Of a stretch of DNA of 64,000 nt, positions 31,001 to 40,647 are shown piece after piece. A program made the position numbers and the translations under genes. Source of the DNA: Acanthosepion esculentum (taxonomy: Eukaryota; Mollusca; Cephalopoda; Sepiida; Sepiidae); assembly GCA_964036315.1 (NCBI GenBank), contig OZ038517.1:50567406-50631405 (forward strand), written 5' to 3'. How positions within the stretch are numbered: the stretch's first letter is position 1; each line of letters opens with the position of its first letter. The notes beneath the pieces are model-generated. The model searched no databases. It worked only from the letters and a program-made list of their open reading frames with translations, and had not been told where the DNA came from.

Positions 31001-31804
31001 GAAAAAGAGATAAAAGAAAGAAAAAATAAAAAGGATAAAGAAAGAAGGAAAGAAAGAAAAATAAAGAAAATGAGAAAGAACGAAAATGGAAATAAAGGAA
31101 AAGGAAAGAGAAAAAAGGTAACGGAAGCAAAAAAGCAATTAATTTCTAATTTGCGTACTTTTTAATTAAAATATAGGTACATATAAGATACAATAAAAAT
31201 GCTATGAATTAATGTTTATTAATCTGATTCTTTATGAAAAATTTATTTAGAATCGTTTGCCGCATCGTATTCTTGTGTTCTTCATATAATTGGCGGTATT
31301 GAGAAATTGCCCCTTCAAATTTTCCAAACATGTCACAATCACTAGCATTCTAACCTGAAAATTTTATTTATAATCTTTCCATAGTATATGCAGACATCTT
31401 TTATATTTCGATATTTTTAATAAATGTTAATTTCTGTATCTAATTAAATCGCCCATTTTTTTTTTAAATATCAGAAATTTCCTTTTAAGACTTTAAAAAT
31501 ATACAAGAATAAATTAAAATATTAAAAAATAGAGAGAAATATTAAATATTTATTATCGGCTTATATTATAAAATTTATCTTTTGATAACCGTCCATTTCT
31601 TAAACACGACTGTAATTACTTCGATAACGTAATACTTGACAAAGGAAACAGTTACCCATTTACCATTCTTAAATTTTAGAAACATTTTTAATTAATCGGT
31701 AACTATAAAAAAGAATTTTTGGAAATTTTCCAAACATAACATAATCATTAATATTTTAACCTGAAAATCTAAATGTAAATGGATACATCTTTCATATTTC
31801 GGTA
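31001..31804. other. AT-rich unassigned region
   Basis: The GAAA array decays into A-rich sequence to about 31130. The rest is AT-rich with short internal repeats (CAAACATRWCAYAATCA at 31326 and 31733; ACCTGAAAATYT). Confidence 0.4.
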
Positions 31805-31842
31805 TCTCTATCTATAAAAGGCAGGATGTGTGTGTGTGTGTG

Positions 31843-31900
<58 letters not shown>

Positions 31901-32600
31901 GAATGCACGGCCGCAATTTTCGACGGATTTGCACCAAAATTTACATGCACATGCTCCAAGTTAGTGTCAACGCCAAAACCGACATTGCATTTCACAACTC
32001 CCATCGATAGTGGAAACAATCGATTTTTTCATGCTTCTACGGCAGTTTTCATGTAGTTTTCGGCCATTTTCTACTGGCCAGAGTGAGAGCCACGAATAGG
32101 CAGGAAGATGCTATTGGCCAGCGTGAGAGCCAAGAGCTGACTGACACGAATGTTAACTAGCATGCAAAAAAATCGATAGCTGCATTAGTCACAAGTGGGG
32201 GAAAATTTTAATCTGCATGGCACTCTACTTCAATTGGCTCATTCACTTGCTTAAACTCAACGTTAATTCTGATTCCGCAGAACTGGGTTGGGTGTGAAAG
32301 AGTATTTGTTGTTAACATTCTTTTTTCATTCGGTTTTTCCAGTTACCAGTCCTTTTTTAAAGCTGTTCTTTTTCTGTTCATTTTGTTTAGTTCTTTTTTC
32401 GTAACAGATTTAATGTTTAGTATAGAGCTTTTAAAAATTCGCAGTGTGAGATAGGCAAGAAGTAAGTCATGTAGCAACATCAGCACGGCAAAGGACACTG
32501 CAAGGAAGGGCAAAAATATTTTAAGTCGAGTGATAGCGATTGCTGTATGAGTCGTACGATTTTTGAATCAAGCACGGGCAACGCCGGGCTATGCTGCTAG
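31805..32600 (+). mobile_element. Helitron, complete non-autonomous copy
   Basis: Starts TCTCTATCTATAAAAGGCAG after an A (31804) and ends ATGCTGCTAG before a T (32601), the A|TC...CTAG|T pattern. A GC-rich GGGCAACGCCGGGC region forms the subterminal hairpin at about 32568-32590. A (TG)n run of about 70 bp lies near the 5' end. No Rep/helicase frame. The second family member is 27100-27862. Confidence 0.9.
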
Positions 32601-32784
32601 TTTTTTAATAAACGTACATTTCTGTAACTAATTCTAATCTAGTTAATGTTGTTTACAAAAAATCAGAAATTTCGTTTTAAGAACTTTAAAATAAACATGA
32701 AAAAATATCAAAATATTTAATAGAGACAAAAATTAAAATCTGTATTTTTATTATCGGTTAATATTGTAAAAATTTATCAAACTG

Positions 32785-32978
32785 TAATCATGGACTGAGC
32801 GTGTGAGCAACGATGAGGTCTTTGAGAGGATGCAAACAAGGAGAAGACTTATACTTGACATCAGCAAAAGGCAGTTGAAGTTTCTGGGACACATAATGAG
32901 GAAGGAGGGCCTGGGGAATCTGATACTCACGGGTCGAATAGAGGAGAAGAGAGACAAGGGAAAACAACGCGTGACATA
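32785..32978 (+). pseudogene. LINE-A C-terminal fragment, part 1
   Basis: Plus-strand DNA decodes in part to WTERVSNDEVFERMQTRRRL, ILDISKRQLKFLGHIMRKEG, and LGNLILTGRIEEKRDKGKQR. This is the LINE-A tail, well preserved. It stops at 32978 because a 250-bp repeat interrupts it, and it resumes at 33229. Confidence 0.75.
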
Positions 32979-33228
32979 GGTAATGAAGCCTGCATAGCAA
33001 TTTCTCAAACTAAAATAATTTAAGTAATACTTATAAAAAATCAATAACAGTATCTACACACTTTCGTTTATAAGACATTAAATTACATCACTTAGCGGCC
33101 TCCATAGTTTACCATGACTAGTTAGCCTAAGATAAGGACTTATAAAGGAAATCAAACCTAGACATACTGTTGTTTCTGGTTTCATCTTCTCGTGACTGGC
33201 TACTGATGCGATCAGAAGCCACTGATTG
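32979..33228. repeat. 250-bp insertion of dispersed repeats inside LINE-A
   Basis: The first part (32995-33118: AATTTCTCAAACT, AATAATTTAAGTAATACTTA, CACTTAGCGGCCTCCATAGT) recurs at 34824-34945. The second part (33130-33226) recurs at 29228-29335. The LINE-A sequence on both sides is consecutive, so this defines an insertion. Confidence 0.75.
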
Positions 33229-33362
33229 TTAAGCAAGTGGATGACAGAACGTGGTCTGGGAGAGGTGACAGAGGGAAGGGACTTGTTGAGAGATGCAAGG
33301 GATAGAAGGAGGTGGAGAGTTATAATCGTCTGCGCCCTGAAAGGACATGGGACATAAAAAGA
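33229..33362 (+). pseudogene. LINE-A C-terminal fragment, part 2
   Basis: Continues part 1 in one frame or another: a KQVDDRTWSGR-like segment, then a GLVERCKG stretch and RRRWRVIIVCALKGHGT followed by TAA at the end. This shows the true LINE-A carboxy terminus. Confidence 0.75.
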
Positions 33363-33639
33363 AACAACCGTCCATTTTTTAAACACTACTTAGATAACGT
33401 AATACTTGACAAATAAAATAGTTTCCCATTTTTTAATTATAGAAAAGTTTTAATTAATCGGTAACTATAAAAAATCAATTTTCAATTACTGTGGTTAAAC
33501 TGGAGAATGTTTTACAGTACTAATCGAGTATTAGTATGCACTAATCGAATTTTGGTATATAAAAATTTTAGCGTACTAATCGAAAACGTATTAATTGGAT
33601 TGGCTTGGTTTATTTTGTTTTACGGCATACCAACCTCAA

Positions 33640-34115
33640 TGGGTTATTTAATGCCAACAACATTTTTATTGCTGGTAATATATTTTTCTTTAAAAATCAA
33701 TTCCTGGGAATATTTTTCCTTGAAGAAATCTATAGCTTTTTCAAAGAATGAATAACTCTTTGTATTGCTGGTATTTTTTTAAAATTTTTTGCTGAAAATA
33801 ATTTTTCCTTAAAAAATTATTGATGGTAATAATTTTTTTTTCTTACAAAGTATTTCTGGTATTAAAATCTATTTTTACACAAGTTTGGGTGTTAACTATT
33901 TTCCCATAGCTGGAGCCCTAACAGGTGCTACCACCCCGGGTCAGGGTGGACCTAGGAACACCAGCAATTAAGAGGTGGTTCCACGCCCCTCAAAACCTTC
34001 TGATCAGAGGCCTTGCTGCTGGACGTAGTTTATTGTCTTACCCTGGACGCGGATGTAGTTTATCGTCTTACTCAGGACGCGGATGTAGTTTAACGTCATA
34101 CCCAGGACGAGTATT
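33640..34115 (-). repeat. dispersed module with minisatellite tail, minus orientation
   Basis: Reverse of the module at 19700-20344: CATAGCTGGAGCCCTAACAG, GAGGTGGTTCCACGCCCCTC, then three direct repeats of about 30 bp (GACGCGGATGTAGTTTATCG) at 34023-34110. The AT-rich tail at 33640-33870 is a degenerate form of the 53-bp minisatellite. Confidence 0.65.
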
Positions 34116-34171
34116 AATTGGATGCGATTTTACTGTTTTTAAACTACAATCGAATTTGCTAACCGAAACGC

Positions 34172-34253
34172 TCCTCTGTGGCTCAATCGGTAAAAGCACG
34201 TCAGGCTATATGACGGTTCCGTATAGGATGCAGGTTCGATTCCTGTCGGAGGA
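34172..34253 (+). tRNA. class-II tRNA-like sequence, probably a pseudo-tRNA or SINE head
   Basis: An acceptor stem pairs TCCTCTG with CGGAGGA (one wobble). The D arm is GCTC/AAGC with loop AATCGGTAA. The anticodon stem CGTCA/TGACG encloses the loop GGCTATA. A 14-nt variable arm can form TCC/GGA. The T arm is GCAGG-TTCGATT-CCTGT. All four arms fold. By position the anticodon would be CTA, but base 33 is G instead of the invariant U. No CCA is encoded and the AGC D-stem is weak. I infer a pseudogene or the head of a low-copy SINE rather than a working suppressor tRNA. Confidence 0.5.
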
Positions 34254-34389
34254 CGCATATTTTCTATGAAAACTTCTTGAACATTCAGGCCGGTAGATGT
34301 CGTTAATACTGTTTATTATAAACAGAGCATTTACTTAAATATTTGTATCTATAAAAAGGACGTATAAACATAAAAAATGTCTTTTTTAT

Positions 34390-34392
34390 TTA

Positions 34393-34476
<84 letters not shown>
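34390..34476. repeat. (TA)n tract
   Basis: About 85 bp of TA dinucleotides. Confidence 0.95.
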
Positions 34477-34477
<1 letters not shown>

Positions 34478-34594
34478 CATGATTAGAAGCCACGTATACT
34501 TTCTTGGTATATATATAATATGGATAAAACAACTGAAAAGTTGCAAATTAAAAGAAAAATATTGGGTGCTTTTTTTGTGAAAGTATTTATTTAT

Positions 34595-34694
34595 ATGTTT
34601 TTATATATTTGAAAACAAACTCCCAAATACAGTTATTCAATTAATTTCTGAGGAAGGACCGAGGTGGTCTGAAATATCAAATATATAAAAACAT
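34595..34694 (+). ncRNA. candidate hammerhead-like hairpin
   Basis: Exact 18-bp inverted arms ATGTTTTTATATATTTGA (34595-34612) and its complement (34677-34694) enclose CTGAGGA (34648), A, GGACC, loop GAGGT, GGTCT, GAAA (34671). CUGANGA, a short helix and GAAA are the hallmarks of a hammerhead core. The canonical stem III is not evident and one extra A precedes the helix. Bounded by TA tracts. Confidence 0.35.
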
Positions 34695-34704
34695 GGTTTT
34701 ATCT

Positions 34705-34708
<4 letters not shown>

Positions 34709-34796
<88 letters not shown>
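34709..34796. repeat. (TA)n tract followed by short (GATA)n
   Basis: About 88 bp TA, then GATA repeats to 34817. Confidence 0.95.
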
Positions 34797-34798
<2 letters not shown>

Positions 34799-34823
34799 GA
34801 GATAGATAGATAGATAGAATACA

Positions 34824-34960
34824 TAACAATTTCTCAAACTGAAATAATTTAAGTAATACTTATAAAAAATCAATAACAGTATTTACACACTTTCGTTTAT
34901 AAGACATTAAATTACATCACTTAGCGGCCTCCATAGTTTGCCTTGACGAGTTAGCCTGAT
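34824..34960. repeat. dispersed repeat (copy of 32995-33118)
   Basis: AATTTCTCAAACTGAAATAA, CACTTAGCGGCCTCCATAGT and GAGTTAGCCT shared with the LINE-A insertion. Confidence 0.7.
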
Positions 34961-35836
34961 GTATATTAATGAGTGTATTTGAGATTCTGGAAATATAATG
35001 ACATTTTTATTTCTCTTTATAAATACTTGTTGAAAAATATAATACTTACACTTGCCTTGATAAGGTCAATCAGAGGACGAAATGCTCCGATTTAGATAAG
35101 TTTTATATAATATACGTTGAAAATTGGTAGGGATAATTCCAAGGAGGATATGAATCCAAAGAGTGCTCATTGTAAGAAACAGAGCAATATAATAATAATA
35201 ATAATAAATACGGTTATAATTTATTGCATGAGGTACAATTATTCATTCTTCAATTTTGTTCTTTATTTATCTCCTAATTTATTTAATTAATGTTTTTTAT
35301 ATATTGTTTATAATTTAATTTATTTAACTTACTTTCTTTTATTGATATCAAATATTATCATTATTATAATGCAATGTAGCTGTCGAAAATGGCATGAATA
35401 TTAGACACATTACTGTGTCTATTTTAAGTCTGATCCCCACTCTCTTGCCCTGTATTTTAACTAGTTTATCCTGTAAAGAAAAAAATCATTTCTAGGTCAC
35501 CCTATCGACTCATGTTTAATTCTTCCTTCTTTCCTTTCTTTTCTTCCCCCCACTCTCTCTCTCTCTCATTCTCCCTTTCTCTTCTCTCAACCTCTCTTCC
35601 CCCTCTCTTTCTCTTTTCCTCACCAAAATCTTTTTATATCTTATTTTTTTTATTTTTCTTTCTTCCTCATTTAATTTTTTTTTCCCCTTTTTCTTTTTTC
35701 TTTCTCTCTCTCTTCCGTTTGTCTGGACAAATTAACTCCATTTATTAATAAAAAATATCGATCTGAAGAGATGAATATTTGTATATATTAACGATATAAA
35801 TTATAACCGAATGGAGTTTTAAGGATCGTCTTAAAG
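34961..35836. other. unassigned; pyrimidine-rich stretch 35515-35715
   Basis: A CT-rich stretch of about 200 bp creates a serine/phenylalanine frame. (ATA)n at 35189-35207. No gene recognised. Confidence 0.4.
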
Positions 35837-36215
35837 CGGTGTAATGGTTAGCAAGTTTGTCTCGCTAAAACAATTACTTACTGAGTTGTGCGTTCGTTTC
35901 TCACTGGGTGCCACATCTAAGCTACGCTTAGAAAATCATTAAGGGCACCTCGAGGCGGTGTAATGGTTAGCAAGCTTGTCTCGCTAGAACAATTACTTAC
36001 TGAGTTATGAGTTCGTTTCTCACTGGGTGCCCCATACTTTCGGCCTTGTGCCACATCTAAGCTACGCTTAGAAAATCATTAAGGGCACCTCGAGGCGGTG
36101 TAATGGTTAGCAAGCTTGTCTCGTTAGAACAATTACTTACTGAGTTATGAGTTCGATCCTCACTGGGTACCTCAAACATTCTGCCTTGTGCCACATCTAG
36201 GCTACGCTTAGAAAA
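35837..36215 (+). mobile_element. S2 SINE, head-to-tail trimer
   Basis: A-box-like GGTGTAATGGTTAGCAAG at 35838, 35957 and 36097; B-box-like GAGTTCGATCCTCAC (best in the third unit). Units two and three end with CGGCCTTGTGCCACATCTAA or a near copy, then GCTACGCTTAGAAAATCA. The first unit lacks part of the tail. Spacing is 119 and 140 bp. tRNA-derived, non-coding. The tail motif is shared with LINE-C (see findings). Confidence 0.85.
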
Positions 36216-36838
36216 TCAATATTATGACGATTCCCGTTTTGAGATTTTAAGCATTCTGTCGAAGTGCGGGTTTTCTGCCCTGCTATTTATTTGGTCTTTT
36301 TTTTGCGCACGTCTGCTATGTTTCCATTTTATCGAGATCCTGTCTCTGCACGTTCTTTGAAGAGCTTGCATTCTTTGGTTCTTGTTTTTATTACTAATGT
36401 ATCTGCTTAATACCTTTTCTTTTCTGATATTCTTTGGTATTATCCATTCTCTCTTTTTCATCTGTGTGGTGAAAATAAAGGAACTCTTTAATCTTTCCCT
36501 GACTTTCCAAGACTGATTGATTTCCCTTTGTTTTCGTCTTTTCTTTTCATGAGGTAGTCGGCCATTTTCTTCTTACGGTTCGCTACCGGAGTAGATTTCT
36601 AGTGGAATAAAGCTTCACTCAAGCTATATGGACTCAGCCTTCTTTTACTTCCTCTCAAACCCTTGTCTCTCCTCTTCCTTTGTAATGAATTCTTTTGCCG
36701 ATGTCAACGTTGTTTCTTTCTTTGATGATCTACTTTGAGTTACTGACCGCTTCCATCATGTTACATTTTCACTTAACTATATCAGCTAATTTTTATTGCA
36801 AATTCGGTTGTTATTTATTTATTTTTTTTGGTGGAGGG
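36216..36838. other. unassigned region
   Basis: The minus frame 36222-36461 (basic, 79 residues) has no family resemblance that I recognise. No other signal. Confidence 0.35.
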
Positions 36839-36839
36839 T

Positions 36840-37350
36840 ATTGGATTTTAGATCTTGCTTTCTCCTTATTATTATACTTTTTCTTCTTTATTTCTTCTTC
36901 TTCTTCTCCTTTTTCTTCTTCCTTCTTTTTCATCTTTTTCTTATATTTCATTTTTTTCATTTTCTTTTTTTGCTTTTCTTCTTCATCTTATTTTTTTCGT
37001 TTTCATTTTCGCCTCATTATTCTTCTTTTTCTATTTCTTCTTCTTTATTCTATTTATTTTTCTTCTTATTTTCCTTCTTTTTCCTTAAACTTTCTTTTTT
37101 TTTCTTTTTCATAAAGTATTACTTCTCTTTCTCTACCTTTTCCATTTTTCTTCGTTTAGTACTTTTTCCTTCTTCTAATTCTTTTTCATCTTATTTTCTT
37201 CTTTCTTCTTCTTTTTCTTTTTTTCTCCTTTTTCTTCTTTTCTTCGCCTTTTCTTCTTTTTCTTTTATTTTTTTCCTTCTTTTTCTTCTTTTGCTTTTAT
37301 TTTTTTTCTTCTTTTCTGTGTCCTTTTTCTTCATTTTCTTCCTCTTCTTC
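36840..37350. repeat. (TTC)n-rich pyrimidine tract
   Basis: TTC, TTTC and TTTTTC repeats over about 510 bp. Phe/Ser frames of up to 200 residues are artefacts. Confidence 0.9.
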
Positions 37351-37354
37351 TTTA

Positions 37355-37805
37355 CGCTCCACGTCCCCTCAGGATATTGGCAACCATACCTCTCTTAGCA
37401 GAATTGTCTCCCTTCGCTAAATCTCCCGCCACTCTATCCTCTTTCCAATCACATGATCTCGTCATTTCAATGCCTCAGCGCACGCCCTACCCCTCATCTT
37501 CAGTATGCCCCGGAAGGGTTAAGTTTTCCGAATCCCATTTCTTCCTTAAGTGTCCCCAGTAACTTCAGCTTTATTTTCCTGATTCTGAGTAGCGTTGTCA
37601 TTTTCTTTAAAACTTCGTCACTGCTTACTTGTGCCGACCATAGAATACTTAGTATCCTTCTGTATAAACACATTTATTGCTGCCTCTGGTTCCTTACAGA
37701 TCCGCGGAAAGATTGTCCAGTATTCACTGCCATGCAAAGCGAATGGATATCGGATAGCAATCGAGGAACATTCTTATGTTCCTTAATATGATGCGCTTCT
37801 CGGCC
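37355..37805 (-). pseudogene. LINE-A C-terminal fragment
   Basis: The reversed sequence carries the LINE-A tail in order: the part opposite GATATTGGCAACCATACCTC, the GHLRKK-like region around 37530, the SNDE-like region around 37610, and the Y-rich LNCYPISIRFAWQ stretch around 37725-37760. It is correctly placed 3' of the tandem array at 37815-38480. Frameshifts are numerous. Confidence 0.65.
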
Positions 37806-37814
37806 ACTACATTA

Positions 37815-38480
37815 GATTTTGAGATGTTTATTTCGCTATTCAAATGCGTGTCCGGATCTCGGTGACGCATATCGCATAGCAAACCAGCCCTCTTTTCTTT
37901 GTTTAAAACAAAATGTTTTAGATTCTCTCTCTTCTTGAAAAGCTTTCGGAATGCTGCTATCGCTAGTTCAATGCGTGTTCGGATCTCGGTGCCGCATATC
38001 ACATACCAATCCAGTTCTCTTACCTTTGTATAGAACGAAATGTTTCTGTTTCTCGCCAGATTGATCGGCTTTTGGAATGCTTCTTTCGCTAATCCAATGC
38101 GTGTTCGGATCTCGGTGCCGCATCTCAAAATGCAATCCAGTCCTCTTTTCTTTGTTTAGAATGAAATGTTTCATTTTCTCTCTCTTCTTGGTTTGATCTT
38201 GGAATGCTTCTTTCGCTAAGCCAATGCGTGTTGAGATCTCGGTGCCGCATATCATTTAGCAATCCAGACCTCTTTTCTTTGATTAGAAAGTTTATATTTC
38301 CGTTTCTCTCTCTTCTTGATTAGCTTTTGTAATACTTCTTTCGCTAATCCAATGTGTGTTCAGATCTCGGTGCCGCATATCACATAGCAATCCAGACCTC
38401 ATTTTTTTTATTGAGAACGAAATGTTTCATTTTCTCTCTCTTTTTGGAATGCTTCTTTCGCTAGTCCAATGTCTGTCCTT
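37815..38480 (-). repeat. tandem array seeded from LINE-A coding sequence (unit 126 bp)
   Basis: The landmark ATGCGTGT and variants occur at about 37843, 37971, 38097, 38223, 38351 and 38469: spacings 128, 126, 126, 128 and 118 bp. Minus-strand translation repeats CGTEIRTRIGLAKEAFQK, then a KKREN.KHF.LNKEKRTGL-like segment. This is the LINE-A segment that directly precedes the one amplified at 6681-7505. The 126-bp unit equals 42 codons, so neighbouring units remain open over 95-134 residues. Confidence 0.8.
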
Positions 38481-38624
38481 ATCATGATCACTTCCGAAGT
38501 TAGCAGTTGCATTTATTTTAGACTGTAGCACTCTTTCTGTCTCTTTCCATGTCTGTTCATGACATTTCCTCGGCTTTTCTGGTCAGTCACTACATGGGTG
38601 ACCAGGTGCTTTAAACTTGGATGT

Positions 38625-38705
38625 GCGGGTGGTGTAATGGTTAGAGGCTCGGAATGTGACATCCGGAGAGCCATGTTCCAATTTCAGTCGGCTCCGTTAT
38701 ATTCA
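38625..38705 (+). repeat. SINE head (S3 type)
   Basis: GGTGGTGTAATGGTTAGAGG (A-box-like) and CCATGTTCCAATTTCAGTCG (degenerate B box). Confidence 0.6.
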
Positions 38706-38742
38706 CTGGTCGAAAATAAAGGATACTAAAAAAAAGAAGCGA

Positions 38743-38872
38743 TGGTGTGGTGGAGTAATGGTTAGCGTCTCGGAGAGCCGAGTTCGAATTCCAGTCGCGT
38801 TCATTACATTCACTTACGCACTAATACCCTTGGGAAAGGTATGAATCCTGCGTCCTAGTTATGGCTAAATAC
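38743..38872 (+). repeat. S3 SINE, 5' part
   Basis: GTGGTGGAGTAATGGTTAGC, CGAGTTCGAATTCCAGTCG, then CTTGGGAAAGGTATGAATCC. Confidence 0.75.
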
Positions 38873-38974
38873 CAAGACATAGTGCGCCATATGGCTTTCG
38901 TTTCTATGACCTTGGTTTAATAAAAGATCAGGTTTCAGTAAGATGATGACGACTGGCGTTACATTTACTCTTGG

Positions 38975-39180
38975 AATATGAGGCACGGTAATGTAATGCA
39001 TTTCGGCTCAGATTGAAGAATCGGAGAGCTGAGTTCGAATTCCAGTTGAGTTTATCCCATTCATTTACGTCCTAATCCCCTTGAGAAAGGTATGAATCCA
39101 ATATTTCTCCTCCTATCGATGAGTCAATAGTAGGACAGACTGTGTCCTATAGCCATGGATAGCAACCGATCTAGGAGAAG
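38975..39180 (+). repeat. S3 SINE with a variant 3' body
   Basis: GAGCTGAGTTCGAATTCCAG, CTTGAGAAAGGTATGAATCC, then CTATAGCCATGGATAGCAAC leading into the 155-bp array. Confidence 0.75.
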
Positions 39181-39725
39181 GAAATTCTGAATTCAAAACT
39201 GTATGTAGCCCTGGAAAAGCACATACTATGCAGATAAGGAAACGATCGTTCCCATTGACTCAATGATCCCGAATATGGCCGATTCCTTAACAGACTGGGT
39301 TCTATAGCCTTGGATGGCAACCGGTCTAGGAGAAGGAAATTCTGAATTCAAAACTGTATGTAACCCTGCCAAAGCTTATACTATGCAGCTAAGCAAACGA
39401 TCGTTCGCATTGACTCAATGATCCCGAATATGGCCGATTCCTTAACAGACTGGGTTCTATAGCCTTGGATGGCAACCGGTCTAGGAGAAGGAAATTCTGA
39501 ATTCAAAACTGTATGTAACCCTGCCAAAGCTTATACTATGCAGCTAAGCAAACGATCGTTCCCATTGACTCAATGATCCCGAATATGGCCGATTCCTTAA
39601 CAGACTGGGTTCTATAGCCTTGGATGGCAACCGGTCTAGGAGAAGGAAATTCTGAATTCAAAACTGTATGTAACCCTGCCAAAGCTTATACTATGCAGCT
39701 AAGCAAACGATCGTTCGCATTGACT
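39120..39725 (+). repeat. 155-bp tandem array derived from the SINE body, four units
   Basis: GAAATTCTGAATTCAAAACT starts at 39181, 39336, 39491 and 39646, exactly 155 bp apart. Units two to four are almost identical, indicating recent amplification. Each contains CGATCGTTCSCATTGACTC. Confidence 0.95.
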
Positions 39726-39965
39726 CGATGTATACCGACTTCGGTCGACTTCTAGAATAGAACGTACGGTTGTATATAGCTACGGCGAAACTTCGTTGTC
39801 AATTTAGTAGCACGCTTAAATTTATGCAGACGAGACGCTACAGATAATAGCTAATCAGAAGAGTTGCCATGAAACTATTAAGGGAAAAGTCAGGATTGAT
39901 TACCTTACGGACAGTTCTTTGAATTTTGTCAAAATCTAATAATAATAATAATAATAATAATACTA
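39726..39965. other. unassigned; (AAT)n near the end
   Basis: No gene recognised. An AAT microsatellite lies at 39938-39960. Confidence 0.4.
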
Positions 39966-40303
39966 TACCGTAATTCCCCATGTATTATACGCATTTTTTT
40001 CTAAAAAAATAATAAGCACAACCAGGGAGGCGTATTATACGCAACTACAAAGAATCTTTAAAAAATTGCCGTAAAATATAATAAAGTTATCATTATACCA
40101 AATAAGAATAATATTATTCTATGTTTAAAACTATTTTCTGAAGGAAGACCGTAAGGAAATTGGAGAGATACAATTTATAGGGTTCGATTACCAAACAAGG
40201 GGCGCGTATTATGCATGAGTAGAAGCATTTACCCATACTTTCAGCACAACTTTAGGTGTGCGTATTATGGATGAAGCCGTATTATATATGGGCAATTACG
40301 TTA
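39966..40303. mobile_element. MITE with about 27-bp terminal inverted repeats
   Basis: Left end TACCGTAATTCCCCATGTAT and right end (complement) TAACGTAATTGCCCATATAT, each continuing into AATACG- or ATTATACGC-type sequence. GCGTATTAT motifs recur inside. No coding sequence. TA at both ends suggests a Tc1/mariner/pogo-type target, though the superfamily is an inference. Confidence 0.65.
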
Positions 40304-40586
40304 CGTTAGTTAGACCAACGGACCATATTGTTCAAACAATTATGGAACCATTATTAGTCTACATGGGGCCTTGTTAACTGGAATCCGTGACCCCATGAAC
40401 ATTGCGCCATATCAGGACCTTACCCTCATCCCAAAGCAACTGGAACATTAGCTCATTGGATCACGCCAAGCGTTACCAATATTCCAAGCTTTGTTCGTGA
40501 TCTCACGGGGCCAGGTTATGCGATCTTGTCGGTGGAAGTAAACGTTGAACTGACCTGCTGGGCATGCATCCTTCGGCATAATATAC

Positions 40587-40647
<61 letters not shown>

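Noticed and set aside
29482..31130. Minus-strand open frames of 459, 471 and 517 residues
   Set aside because: They translate a GAAA-rich tandem array in three frames as Phe/Leu/Ser repeats; every frame is open because the repeat lacks stop codons.
34172..34253. Functional amber-suppressor tRNA
   Set aside because: Base 33 is G and the D stem is weak; a pseudo-tRNA or SINE head is more likely.
36695..37398. 200-residue Phe/Ser membrane-like protein
   Set aside because: Translation of a TTC-rich pyrimidine tract; hydrophobicity follows from the codons TTC, TTT and TCT.
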